This document shows positions 1 through 5,880 of a stretch of DNA of 15,076 nucleotides, one piece after another; within the stretch, counting starts at the first letter, position 1, and each line of letters begins with the position of its first letter. The notes below the pieces were generated by a model. That model saw only the letters and a list, made by a program, of their open reading frames with translations, was not told the origin of the DNA and ran no database searches. Position numbers and translations under genes: made by a program. Where the stretch lies: NCBI GenBank assembly GCA_023261465.1, contig JAHFOW010000008.1:12820-27895 (forward strand), written 5' to 3'. The DNA is from Planctomycetota bacterium (GTDB lineage Bacteria; Planctomycetota; Brocadiia; Brocadiales; Brocadiaceae).

Positions 1-597
1 AAGGAAGGAATAACTTTTTTCCCTCCAGGCAAAAAATTTGTAGTTACTCTTGGGCCAACATATTTGTTCCTTAGTAACAAAAAGGAAGAAATAAAACATC
101 CCTCAAACTTTACAATTATTGTTGAATACTCTTATTTCGACAAATTTAAAACTACAGAATCAACTGTAATAAACCTTGAAGAATATATGAACACCAGCTC
201 CTATCCGAATGAAATGGTAAAATCGTTGGAAACATTAAATGAAACTTTGAAAAAGGGCTTGGATTCCATTATTACGAGTGCTGAAAAATTATCAAAGATA
301 GAAGCAATTGCAAGTCCTTCTGGATTGGATATATCACATAGTACAGTGAACCGAATTTTAGAAATCTTTAATAAAGAAGCCAAACACAAGATTAAACTTA
401 ATCTAAATCTCGCTACTCTTTCCGAATTAGTAGATTTTCTTGAAATTGAGCCAAAAACAGTAGAGAAGGTTTTAGAAAAAAGATATGAAAAAGGGTATTT
501 CGAATCTTTCGATGAACTCAAAAATGTAGAAGGCATAACAGATGAATTACTTGAAAAACTAGAAAAACAAACTTTTATATGTAATCCTCGTTTTTAA
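1..597 (+). CDS. Helix-hairpin-helix (ComEA-like) domain protein, 5'-truncated
   Basis: The reading frame is open from base 1, so the gene begins outside the window and 198 residues are visible. A TTG at 64 could serve as a start, but the coding-like sequence before it argues for truncation. The last ~65 residues (about 132-191 of the fragment) resemble the ComEA/T2SK helix-hairpin-helix repeat: an N-L-A-T-L-S-E-L-V-D-F-L entry helix, K-R-Y-E-K-G-Y-F-E-S-F-D-E-L in the middle and a final V-E-G-I-T-D-E-L-L-E-K-L. Such domains bind DNA without sequence specificity or mediate protein contacts. The upstream part (F-P-P-G-K, then a beta-rich stretch and a helical region near fragment residues 70-105) is not a family I can name. 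No membrane segment is visible in this piece. The gene looks clearly more A+T-rich than its neighbours, which may mean acquisition. The cellular role is unknown. Confidence 0.7.
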   Translation, partial: KEGITFFPPGKKFVVTLGPTYLFLSNKKEEIKHPSNFTIIVEYSYFDKFKTTESTVINLEEYMNTSSYPNEMVKSLETLNETLKKGLDSIITSAEKLSKIEAIASPSGLDISHSTVNRILEIFNKEAKHKIKLNLNLATLSELVDFLEIEPKTVEKVLEKRYEKGYFESFDELKNVEGITDELLEKLEKQTFICNPRF

Positions 598-659
598 ATA
601 TTAAATGAAGGGTGTAGCCTTAACATCTATCTAAAATCGGATTGTAACCTCAAAAGCAC

Positions 660-804
660 TAGAGAAAGATTGCTTCGCTGTCGCTCGCAATGACAGTCGG
701 GATCAGCCTTTTTACACAAACTCTTTAGCCTTCAAAGCCTGGTATACTTCAATGTTAAAGAAAGATATTTCAATGTAACTTTTTGCGTAAACTCTAAAGC
801 CTTG
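660..804 (+). repeat. Composite dispersed intergenic repeat, copy A
   Basis: Copy A has three parts. First is a stem-loop with ATTGC (669-673) and GCAAT (687-691) around a CG-rich loop. Second is a core CCTTTTTACACAAACTCT (707-724). Third is an A-rich stretch (TTCAA, then AAGAAAGATAT near 758-768), followed by a second core ACTTTTTGCGTAAACTCT (778-795). The same three parts recur in the same order and orientation at 14498-14645. Boundaries are approximate because the copies have diverged. No coding potential is apparent. It could be a small non-autonomous element or an intergenic repeat family. Confidence 0.65.
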
Positions 805-805
805 A

Positions 806-842
806 GCCGTAGGTTGCGTTGAGCAAGGCGAAACCCAACGGC
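806..842. repeat. Stem-loop repeat with GTTGCGTT / AACCCAAC arms
   Basis: GTTGCGTT (813-820) and AACCCAAC (832-839) can pair with one mismatch. GCC (806-808) and GGC (840-842) extend the stem across a small bulge. The loop is GAGCAAGGCGA (821-831). It follows the composite repeat directly. I recall similar GTTGxGTT...AACCCAAC hairpins as widespread intergenic repeats in several bacterial groups; this is recollection, not a search result. No U-run follows, so it is not a standard intrinsic terminator. Confidence 0.55.
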
Positions 843-914
843 ACTATGCACAGGCCAGACTGTATGGCAGACAGGGGTATCAAGGCTAAAACCTTGAGTT
901 ACCTAATGGTGAAT

Positions 915-1589
915 TTACCCTTTAATACAACTAACATTTGCCTCCGTTCGCGCTTCTTCCTCTTGTATACATTTCCCCAACTCATGGTGGCTGTCTATAA
1001 TCAGGTCTGCCCCTTTCAAAGATTCTCTGCCAAGATAACTAACTATGGCGATACACCGCAGACCTGCGGCCTTTGCCGATTGTATGCCCAGGGGGGCGTT
1101 CTCGATGACAAGACATTGATCCTTTGCTACGCCCAGCCTCTGAACGGCAAGAAGATACGGTTCCGGAGACGGCTTGCATACCTTCATAGCTTCTCCATCA
1201 ATAATAACCTGAAAGGTATCAGGGAAAAAACCATTGATGGCGCTGTGCACTGTCCTCCTGTTTGAACCTGAAACAACGGCAAGCTGATATTTCTGCCTGA
1301 GCTTTTCAAGGAGTTCTTTTGTGCCGTCAAAGGGTTTTATCTGCGCTATCTCCTCGAAAATATGCAGTTTCTTCTTTTCTATTTCCCGTATTTCCTCTTC
1401 AGAAGGAACACGTCCGAACTGACTGAATACGATATCAATCACCTGCCGGTAGTTTGCGCCTTCAAGCTCATAGATAATCTTCCTGTCAATATGGATGCCG
1501 GCTGTTTTCAGGACAATGTCCCAGGATTCTGCATGATAATGCATAGAGTCAACAAGGACGCCATCCATATCAAATATAATTGCATTCAT
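915..1589 (-). CDS. HAD-superfamily hydrolase, beta-phosphoglucomutase/phosphatase-like
   Basis: This 224-residue protein is a haloacid dehalogenase-type phosphohydrolase or phosphomutase (subfamily IA), expected to be cytosolic. Motif I is D-M-D-G-V-L-V-D-S with nucleophile D7 and acid/base D9. Motif II is V-V-S-G-S-N (S107). The motif III lysine is K139 in C-K-P-S-P-E-P-Y. Motif IV reads I-E-N-A-P-L-G-I, with Asn164 where many relatives have Asp. An alpha-helical cap lies at about 15-85. The ATG shares one base with the stop codon of the apgM-like gene (TAATG) and has no clear Shine-Dalgarno sequence, so translation is probably coupled to that gene. Being last in the hom operon, it may act on a phosphorylated intermediate, but the substrate cannot be read from the sequence. 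Confidence 0.88.
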   Translation of the reverse strand: MNAIIFDMDGVLVDSMHYHAESWDIVLKTAGIHIDRKIIYELEGANYRQVIDIVFSQFGRVPSEEEIREIEKKKLHIFEEIAQIKPFDGTKELLEKLRQKYQLAVVSGSNRRTVHSAINGFFPDTFQVIIDGEAMKVCKPSPEPYLLAVQRLGVAKDQCLVIENAPLGIQSAKAAGLRCIAIVSYLGRESLKGADLIIDSHHELGKCIQEEEARTEANVSCIKG

Positions 1590-2788
1590 TATTTATGGAA
1601 ATTACCCGAAATGAGGTGTTCGATGAGCCGGTGTCCTTCCTTGATATGGAGGCCGGAGTTGTGGGCATTGGTCTCATTAAAGGGAAGCCCTGCTCCTTTT
1701 TCGATACCAGTCCCATAAGCCGCAAAAGGAACGGATTCAGGGGTATGTGTCCGTTTAATGATCGGGGTATAATGATCAGGAAGAACCAGAATGCGCAAGT
1801 CGCGAAACTTATCTTTAGCGGCAATAAGAGGACCAATGATTTTACTATCGGTCTGTTCTATGGCCAGTACTTTTTCATGTACATTTCCCTCGTGTCCTGC
1901 CTCATCAGGCGCTTCAACATGCACCAATACCATATCGTGGTCTTCTAATGCCTTTATGGCATACTGCGCCTTATTTGCGTAATTGGTATCAAAATAGCCC
2001 GTAGCGCCGGGGACATTGATAATATCCCATCCCAGATAACAACCAATACCCTTGATCAAATCCACAGCAGTAATAACAGCGCCCGTGAGATGAAATCGTT
2101 CCCTGAACGTAGGCATTTTGGGACGATGTCCCTGTCCCCATAGCCAGATCATATTGGCCGGATTTTCTTCGAGGTCTAAACGTACCTTGTTGATATCGTG
2201 ATTGGCCAGAAGTTCCCGGGAACGCTGCATGAGGTCGGCAATGATTTCGCATCCATGCCCTTTGGGGAGATGTTTCTGGATTGACTGCCCCATGATATCG
2301 TGCGGCGGATAGCATTTCGCATCCATCTTCTGCGCACCCCGGTAGACCATAATGTGCCGGTAACTCTTTCCTGTGTAAAATTGAATGGTCTCGTTGCCCA
2401 GTTTCGTATTCAGAAATTTAATGAGCACATCGGACTCGTCCGTTTTTATATGGCCCGCGCAAAAGTCTTCAAGAATATCATCGTTTGCCGTGATAAGATT
2501 ACACCGGAATGCCCAGTCGCCGTCATTAAGCTTAATGCCAATGCTGGCAGCCTCTAAAGGCGCTCTGCCTGAATAATATTCCCTGGGGTCATATCCCACT
2601 ATGGTAAGATTGGCTACATCGCTGCCGGCCGGATAACCGGAAGGAATGGTTCGAACCACGCCAAGCTGGCCATTCTGCGCAAGAAAGTCAAGATTGGGGG
2701 TACGGGCTGTCTCAATCGGCGTCCTGCCACTGAGTTTTTCCACAGGGTAATCCGCCATACCATCGGGGATAATAATACAATATTTCAT
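1589..2788 (-). CDS. apgM: ApgM-family phosphoglycerate mutase / proposed homoserine kinase
   Basis: This 399-residue alkaline-phosphatase-superfamily protein belongs to the archaeal-type, cofactor-independent phosphoglycerate mutase group. Visible metal and catalytic positions are D9 (I-I-P-D-G-M-A-D), S56 in A-G-S-D-V-A-N as the likely phosphorylated serine, D295 and H299 in A-P-D-E-A-G-H-E-G, D338-H339 in L-P-D-H-Y, and H348. Length matches the family (about 400). A subset of this family, found beside threonine-pathway genes, has been annotated as 'proposed homoserine kinase'. The neighbour here is homoserine dehydrogenase, 8 bp upstream, so phosphohomoserine formation is as plausible as 2-/3-phosphoglycerate interconversion. 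A clear AGGAG overlaps the end of hom and precedes the ATG. Family assignment is firm; the substrate is inference. Confidence 0.9.
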   Translation of the reverse strand: MKYCIIIPDGMADYPVEKLSGRTPIETARTPNLDFLAQNGQLGVVRTIPSGYPAGSDVANLTIVGYDPREYYSGRAPLEAASIGIKLNDGDWAFRCNLITANDDILEDFCAGHIKTDESDVLIKFLNTKLGNETIQFYTGKSYRHIMVYRGAQKMDAKCYPPHDIMGQSIQKHLPKGHGCEIIADLMQRSRELLANHDINKVRLDLEENPANMIWLWGQGHRPKMPTFRERFHLTGAVITAVDLIKGIGCYLGWDIINVPGATGYFDTNYANKAQYAIKALEDHDMVLVHVEAPDEAGHEGNVHEKVLAIEQTDSKIIGPLIAAKDKFRDLRILVLPDHYTPIIKRTHTPESVPFAAYGTGIEKGAGLPFNETNAHNSGLHIKEGHRLIEHLISGNFHK

Positions 2789-2796
2789 ACAATCTC

Positions 2797-4092
2797 CTAT
2801 TCCTCAACGCGTAAAAATCTTGTCTGATCTTTTATAACATCCAGCCGTTTAATCTCTGCAAGAGCTTTCTGGAGATTACCTTCTTCTGCAAGATGGGTCA
2901 TTATCACGAGGGGAACGGTCCCGCTTTCCCGTGCCTTATGCTGGATAACAGAGGCAATGCTGATATTATAATTTCCCAGTATTCCGGAAATCCCGGAAAG
3001 CACGCCCGGTTTGTCTATTACAGAAAACCGCAGGTAATAACAGGTCTTAATCTGCTGGATATTGGCTATGGGAACACACTCGCCAAGCCCGGAAAAGGTC
3101 TTCATGGCATTGAAGGTAATTCCCGCCCGCCCCAGAGCAACATCCACAAGGTCGGCAACAACAGCGCTGGCAGTGGGCATTTGTCCTGCGCCCCTTCCAT
3201 AGAGCATGGTTTCTCCAACTGCATTCCCATGAATACAGATGGCATTGAATACGCCATTTACTGATGACAGGGGATGTTCATGGGGAAGGAGCGTGGGATG
3301 CACACGCAATTCAATCGTATTGTCAGTCTTTTTCGCAATTGCAAGGAGTTTTAAGGTATAGCCCAGTTCGTGCGCATACCAGATATCTGACAAATCCACA
3401 GCGCTGATACCTTCGGAATAAATATGCTTGTAGTCAATATTGACGCCAAAGCCGATACGGGCAAGAATCGCCAGCTTGTGCGATGAATCGATACCCTCCA
3501 CGTCCATCGTTGGATCCTTCTCTGCATAGCCCATTTTCTGCGCCTCTGCAAGGGCGTCGCTGTATTTTACCTTTTCTTTGGTCATCTTGGTCAGGATATA
3601 GTTTGTCGTCCCATTTACGATGCCAAAAACAGACTCAATCCTGTTTGCAATAAAACCGTCTCTCAATGCAGCAATAATGGGGATTCCCCCGCCTACACTT
3701 GCCTCAAAGGAAATACTCCTGCCATACTGCCGTGCCTTGTTAAAGAGTTCCGAACCATGGAGGGCAAGGAGCATCTTATTCGCCGTTACAACATCTTTGC
3801 CCTTTTCAAGCGCCGTCATAATAATTTCCTTCGCAGGATTCACGCCACCAATCAGTTCGACAATAACCTTGATATCGGGGTTATTTAAAAGCGCCCTGAA
3901 ATCAGTTGTAAAGAAGACATCAGGCGGCACATTCAGCCTGTTTTTTACTTCCGGATTTGTATCCGCAATACCCTTCAACACAGGAATACAATCAAGCTTT
4001 TCTAAAAGGGGAGATTCTTTTTCCATGAGTATTTTCGCCACCCCTGTCCCAACCGTTCCCATGCCTACCAAACCGACATTACATGTTTTCAT
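2797..4092 (-). CDS. hom: Homoserine dehydrogenase with C-terminal ACT domain
   Basis: The 431-residue enzyme reduces aspartate semialdehyde to homoserine with NAD(P)H, committing carbon to threonine and methionine. The Rossmann motif V-G-L-V-G-M-G-T-V-G is near residues 7-15. T-A-N-K carries the likely catalytic lysine (K106). G-I-V-N-G-T-T-N-Y and Y-A-E-K-D-P-T-M-D-V-E-G are family signatures. Residues ~351-419 form an ACT domain (Y-Y-L-R-F-S-V-I-D-K-P-G-V-L), the usual site of threonine feedback. I chose the ATG at 4092; an upstream TTG at 4110 would add six residues (M-C-K-R-K-T) before the family's normal N-terminus. The TAG stop lies 8 bp from the apgM start. It leads the operon and is transcribed away from pyrB. 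Confidence 0.95.
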   Translation of the reverse strand: MKTCNVGLVGMGTVGTGVAKILMEKESPLLEKLDCIPVLKGIADTNPEVKNRLNVPPDVFFTTDFRALLNNPDIKVIVELIGGVNPAKEIIMTALEKGKDVVTANKMLLALHGSELFNKARQYGRSISFEASVGGGIPIIAALRDGFIANRIESVFGIVNGTTNYILTKMTKEKVKYSDALAEAQKMGYAEKDPTMDVEGIDSSHKLAILARIGFGVNIDYKHIYSEGISAVDLSDIWYAHELGYTLKLLAIAKKTDNTIELRVHPTLLPHEHPLSSVNGVFNAICIHGNAVGETMLYGRGAGQMPTASAVVADLVDVALGRAGITFNAMKTFSGLGECVPIANIQQIKTCYYLRFSVIDKPGVLSGISGILGNYNISIASVIQHKARESGTVPLVIMTHLAEEGNLQKALAEIKRLDVIKDQTRFLRVEE

Positions 4093-4188
4093 AGTTTTTC
4101 TTTTGCACAATTAAACGTAAAATTCTAAAGCTCTGCAGGAAACTATCTTTTGTTAAATTTCTTGCTCAAACGACTTACAGAAAAACTA

Positions 4189-4218
4189 ACTATAACGAAT
4201 AAAATTATTTATTGTCAA
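4189..4218 (-). promoter_or_regulatory. Sigma70-type promoter candidate for the hom operon
   Basis: On the minus strand, TTGACA (4218-4213) is a perfect -35 box. It is followed after 18 bp by TATAGT (4194-4189), one base from the TATAAT consensus. Transcription would start near 4182 and give a leader of about 90 nt before the hom ATG at 4092. The -35 box lies about 20 bp from the end of the 9-bp repeat array, which could affect access. Confidence 0.65.
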
Positions 4219-4237
4219 TAAAATTTACAGACTCTTT

Positions 4238-4300
4238 CCGTTTGAACGGATCGAACCGCTTAAACCGCTTAATCCGTTTAAACTGTTTAAACGGTTACAG
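4238..4300. repeat. 9-bp-period tandem repeat, consensus CCGTTTAAA (7 units)
   Basis: Seven consecutive 9-base units begin at 4238, 4247, 4256, 4265, 4274, 4283 and 4292 without any phase slip. The best units are CCGTTTAAA (4274-4282) and CTGTTTAAA (4283-4291); the second and last are the most diverged. Two adjacent units form a perfect inverted repeat with arms CCGTTTAAAC (4274-4283) and GTTTAAACGG (4285-4294) around a single T. A related array with the same period occurs at 8302-8346. Function is unknown; protein binding, a structured RNA or a neutral microsatellite are all possible. Confidence 0.8.
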
Positions 4301-4439
4301 GGATAAACCACCCACGCTACGATTTGTATTGAAGTTTCTGTACACGAACAATTTTACTTGTAATAGCTGAAAATGTCTGATAAGATTACTCCGCAAAACC
4401 AACCTACGGCCATTCTCGTAAAACTTCGGCGAAGAATAC

Positions 4440-5366
4440 ATGACAGGTTTTAAGCAAAAAGATATTATTTCAATCCGGCATTTCAACAAAGAAGAATTGC
4501 TTTCTATCCTCGACCTTGCCCAGCGTATGGAGCAAACTGATTCTGCAGATTTACTCAAAGGCAAGGTGCTTGCTTCATTATTCTTTGAACCTTCAACAAG
4601 GACGAGACTAAGCTTCGAGTCGGCAATGAAGCGATTGGGCGGCATGGTAATTGGCTTTGCAGAATCGGGGAGCACCTCTGCTTCAAAGGGCGAATCGTTG
4701 AGCGATTCTGTAAGGATTATTGAAGGGTATTGCGATATCATCGTCTTAAGACATTATCTCGAAGGTTCTGCGCAATTGGCATCTGATATTGTCAACATAC
4801 CGGTCATTAATGCGGGGGATGGCGCAAATCAACATCCAACGCAGACATTTCTGGACCTTTATACAATTCAGAAGACAAAAGGAACTCTGGAAGGACTCAC
4901 GGTCGGTTTTTTAGGCGATCTGAAATATGGCAGGACGGTGCATTCCCTCGCTTATGCCCTCGCATATTTCGGCGCTGAGATGTTCTTTATTTCTCCTCCC
5001 AGTTTACGCATGCCGAGAGACTGTATCGATGAACTCCGGGATCGGAAAGTGAAATGCCATGAAAGCGAATCGCTCATGGGCATAAGCAAACGACTGGATG
5101 TAATTTATTGCACACGGATACAGAAAGAACGCTTTGCAGACCCTGTTGAATATGAAAAAGTACGTGGGGTATATCGGTTAAGTAAAACCCTGCTGGAAGA
5201 AATGGGGATTAAGGAAGATTTAAAAATATTACATCCCCTCCCCCGTGTGGATGAAATGGATGACAGTCTGGATACAACGAATTATGCCGTATATTTTCAA
5301 CAGGCACGCAATGGCTTGCCAATGAGAAAGGCTATACTCGCAGCGGTTTTAGGGGCTATAGTATGA
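4440..5366 (+). CDS. pyrB: Aspartate carbamoyltransferase catalytic subunit
   Basis: The 308-residue protein joins carbamoyl phosphate and aspartate to give N-carbamoylaspartate, the committed step of pyrimidine synthesis in the cytosol. Diagnostic motifs are F-F-E-P-S-T-R-T-R-L-S-F-E (carbamoyl-phosphate site, ~residues 48-60), D-G-A-N-Q-H-P-T-Q-T-F-L-D-L near the middle, G-D-L-K-Y-G-R-T-V-H-S-L, and L-H-P-L-P-R-V-D-E-M towards the C-terminus. Length is that of the E. coli-type catalytic chain. It overlaps pyrI by 4 bp (ATGA), so the two subunits are probably translated in balance. The ATG has only a weak GAAGAA upstream. It diverges from hom, whose pathway also draws on aspartate. Confidence 0.97.
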   Translation: MTGFKQKDIISIRHFNKEELLSILDLAQRMEQTDSADLLKGKVLASLFFEPSTRTRLSFESAMKRLGGMVIGFAESGSTSASKGESLSDSVRIIEGYCDIIVLRHYLEGSAQLASDIVNIPVINAGDGANQHPTQTFLDLYTIQKTKGTLEGLTVGFLGDLKYGRTVHSLAYALAYFGAEMFFISPPSLRMPRDCIDELRDRKVKCHESESLMGISKRLDVIYCTRIQKERFADPVEYEKVRGVYRLSKTLLEEMGIKEDLKILHPLPRVDEMDDSLDTTNYAVYFQQARNGLPMRKAILAAVLGAIV

Positions 5367-5812
5367 AGCAATTGGACGTATCCGCAATTAAAGATGGCTC
5401 AGTGATAGATCATATAGACAGCAAAAGCACCCTGAAAGTTGCGGATATTCTTAACATTCAGAATGAAGAGCAGATGGTGCTGGTAGGAATAAATTTAACC
5501 AGCAAGTTTCTGGGGAAAAAGGGGATTATAAAAATCGGCGGAAAGATTATTGACCAGAAGGAGGTCAATAAAATTGCGCTCATCGCGCCGGATGCAACGG
5601 TGAACATCATTAAAGATTATGAAGTGGTAAAAAAATTTAAAGTCGCCGTACCGGACGTTATTGAAGGTATCGTCAAGTGTTTTAATCCTAACTGTGTAAG
5701 CAACCATCACAAGATAACCCCAAAACTCCATGTAATTAACAAAAACCCCATTAAACTTCAATGCCATTATTGCGAACGTATCATGAATTCAAAAGATATT
5801 CTATTAATATAA
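5363..5812 (+). CDS. pyrI: Aspartate carbamoyltransferase regulatory subunit
   Basis: The 149-residue PyrI chain binds nucleotide effectors and joins PyrB trimers into the allosteric class B holoenzyme. The N-terminal effector domain has V-I-D-H-I (D16, H17) and I-I-K-I-G (K57), matching E. coli residues D19, H20 and K60 that contact CTP/ATP. The C-terminal zinc domain has all four cysteines: C106, C111, C134 and C137 (spacing C-x4-C ... C-x2-C). The ATG lies within the last codons of pyrB. PyrI is common in Gammaproteobacteria and Archaea and patchy elsewhere, so its presence says the organism has nucleotide-regulated ATCase rather than the class A or C type. Followed by the 5819-5871 hairpin. 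Confidence 0.96.
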   Translation: MKQLDVSAIKDGSVIDHIDSKSTLKVADILNIQNEEQMVLVGINLTSKFLGKKGIIKIGGKIIDQKEVNKIALIAPDATVNIIKDYEVVKKFKVAVPDVIEGIVKCFNPNCVSNHHKITPKLHVINKNPIKLQCHYCERIMNSKDILLI

Positions 5813-5818
5813 TTCTTT

Positions 5819-5871
5819 GTAGAGACGCAAGACTGTATCGTGGGCTTAGTCAAACGATTTTGCGTCTCTGC
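5819..5871. repeat. Long inverted repeat (AGAGACGCAA hairpin) between convergent genes
   Basis: AGAGACGCAA (5821-5830) is perfectly complementary to TTGCGTCTCT (5860-5869), extended outward by a G-U and a G-C pair. An inner ATCGT (5837-5841) / ACGAT (5854-5858) helix adds to the structure. It fills the 68-bp gap between the pyrI stop and the murA stop. It may act as a bidirectional transcription barrier, but no U-run follows on either strand, so it is not a textbook intrinsic terminator. GTAGAGACGC-type hairpins recur as dispersed repeats in several bacteria, from memory. Confidence 0.7.
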
Positions 5872-5880
5872 ATGAATAAT

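Larger units (their letters stand above)
598..914. other. Non-coding gap filled with dispersed repeats
   Basis: This 317-base gap lies between the 3' end of the helix-hairpin-helix gene and the 3' end of the HAD gene (convergent). I see no credible gene in it; the plus-strand frame that starts near 819 runs into the HAD gene as a shadow. It holds a composite repeat (660-804), a separate stem-loop repeat (806-842) and a short inverted repeat (TCAAGG at 880-885, CCTTGA at 892-897). The last would form a weak hairpin just after the HAD stop codon on the minus strand, but no U-run follows it. Confidence 0.7.
4093..4439. other. Divergent hom / pyrB intergenic region
   Basis: This 347-base gap separates the start codons of hom (minus) and pyrB (plus). 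It contains the hom promoter candidate (4189-4218) and a seven-unit 9-bp tandem repeat (4238-4300) with a 21-bp inverted repeat (4274-4294). The remaining ~140 bases up to pyrB show no convincing promoter or gene. A small CTTC/GAAG hairpin (4424-4434) lies just before the pyrB ATG. I do not see a pyrBI-style U-run attenuator. Confidence 0.65.

Noticed and set aside
880..897. Intrinsic terminator for the hom operon
   Set aside because: The TCAAGG/CCTTGA hairpin is only 6 bp and is not followed by a U-run on the minus strand.
819..1265. Plus-strand open frame of 148 codons overlapping the HAD gene
   Set aside because: Most of it is antisense to the HAD gene, it begins inside the GTTGCGTT stem-loop repeat, and its translation shows no family motif.
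4238..4300. CRISPR array or DnaA-box cluster
   Set aside because: Units are contiguous with no spacers, and CCGTTTAAA does not match the DnaA box TTATNCACA; no cas or replication genes are nearby.
4300..4439. UTP-sensitive pyrBI attenuator upstream of pyrB
   Set aside because: No leader peptide with a U-run terminator is visible; only a 4-bp CTTC/GAAG hairpin is found next to the ATG.
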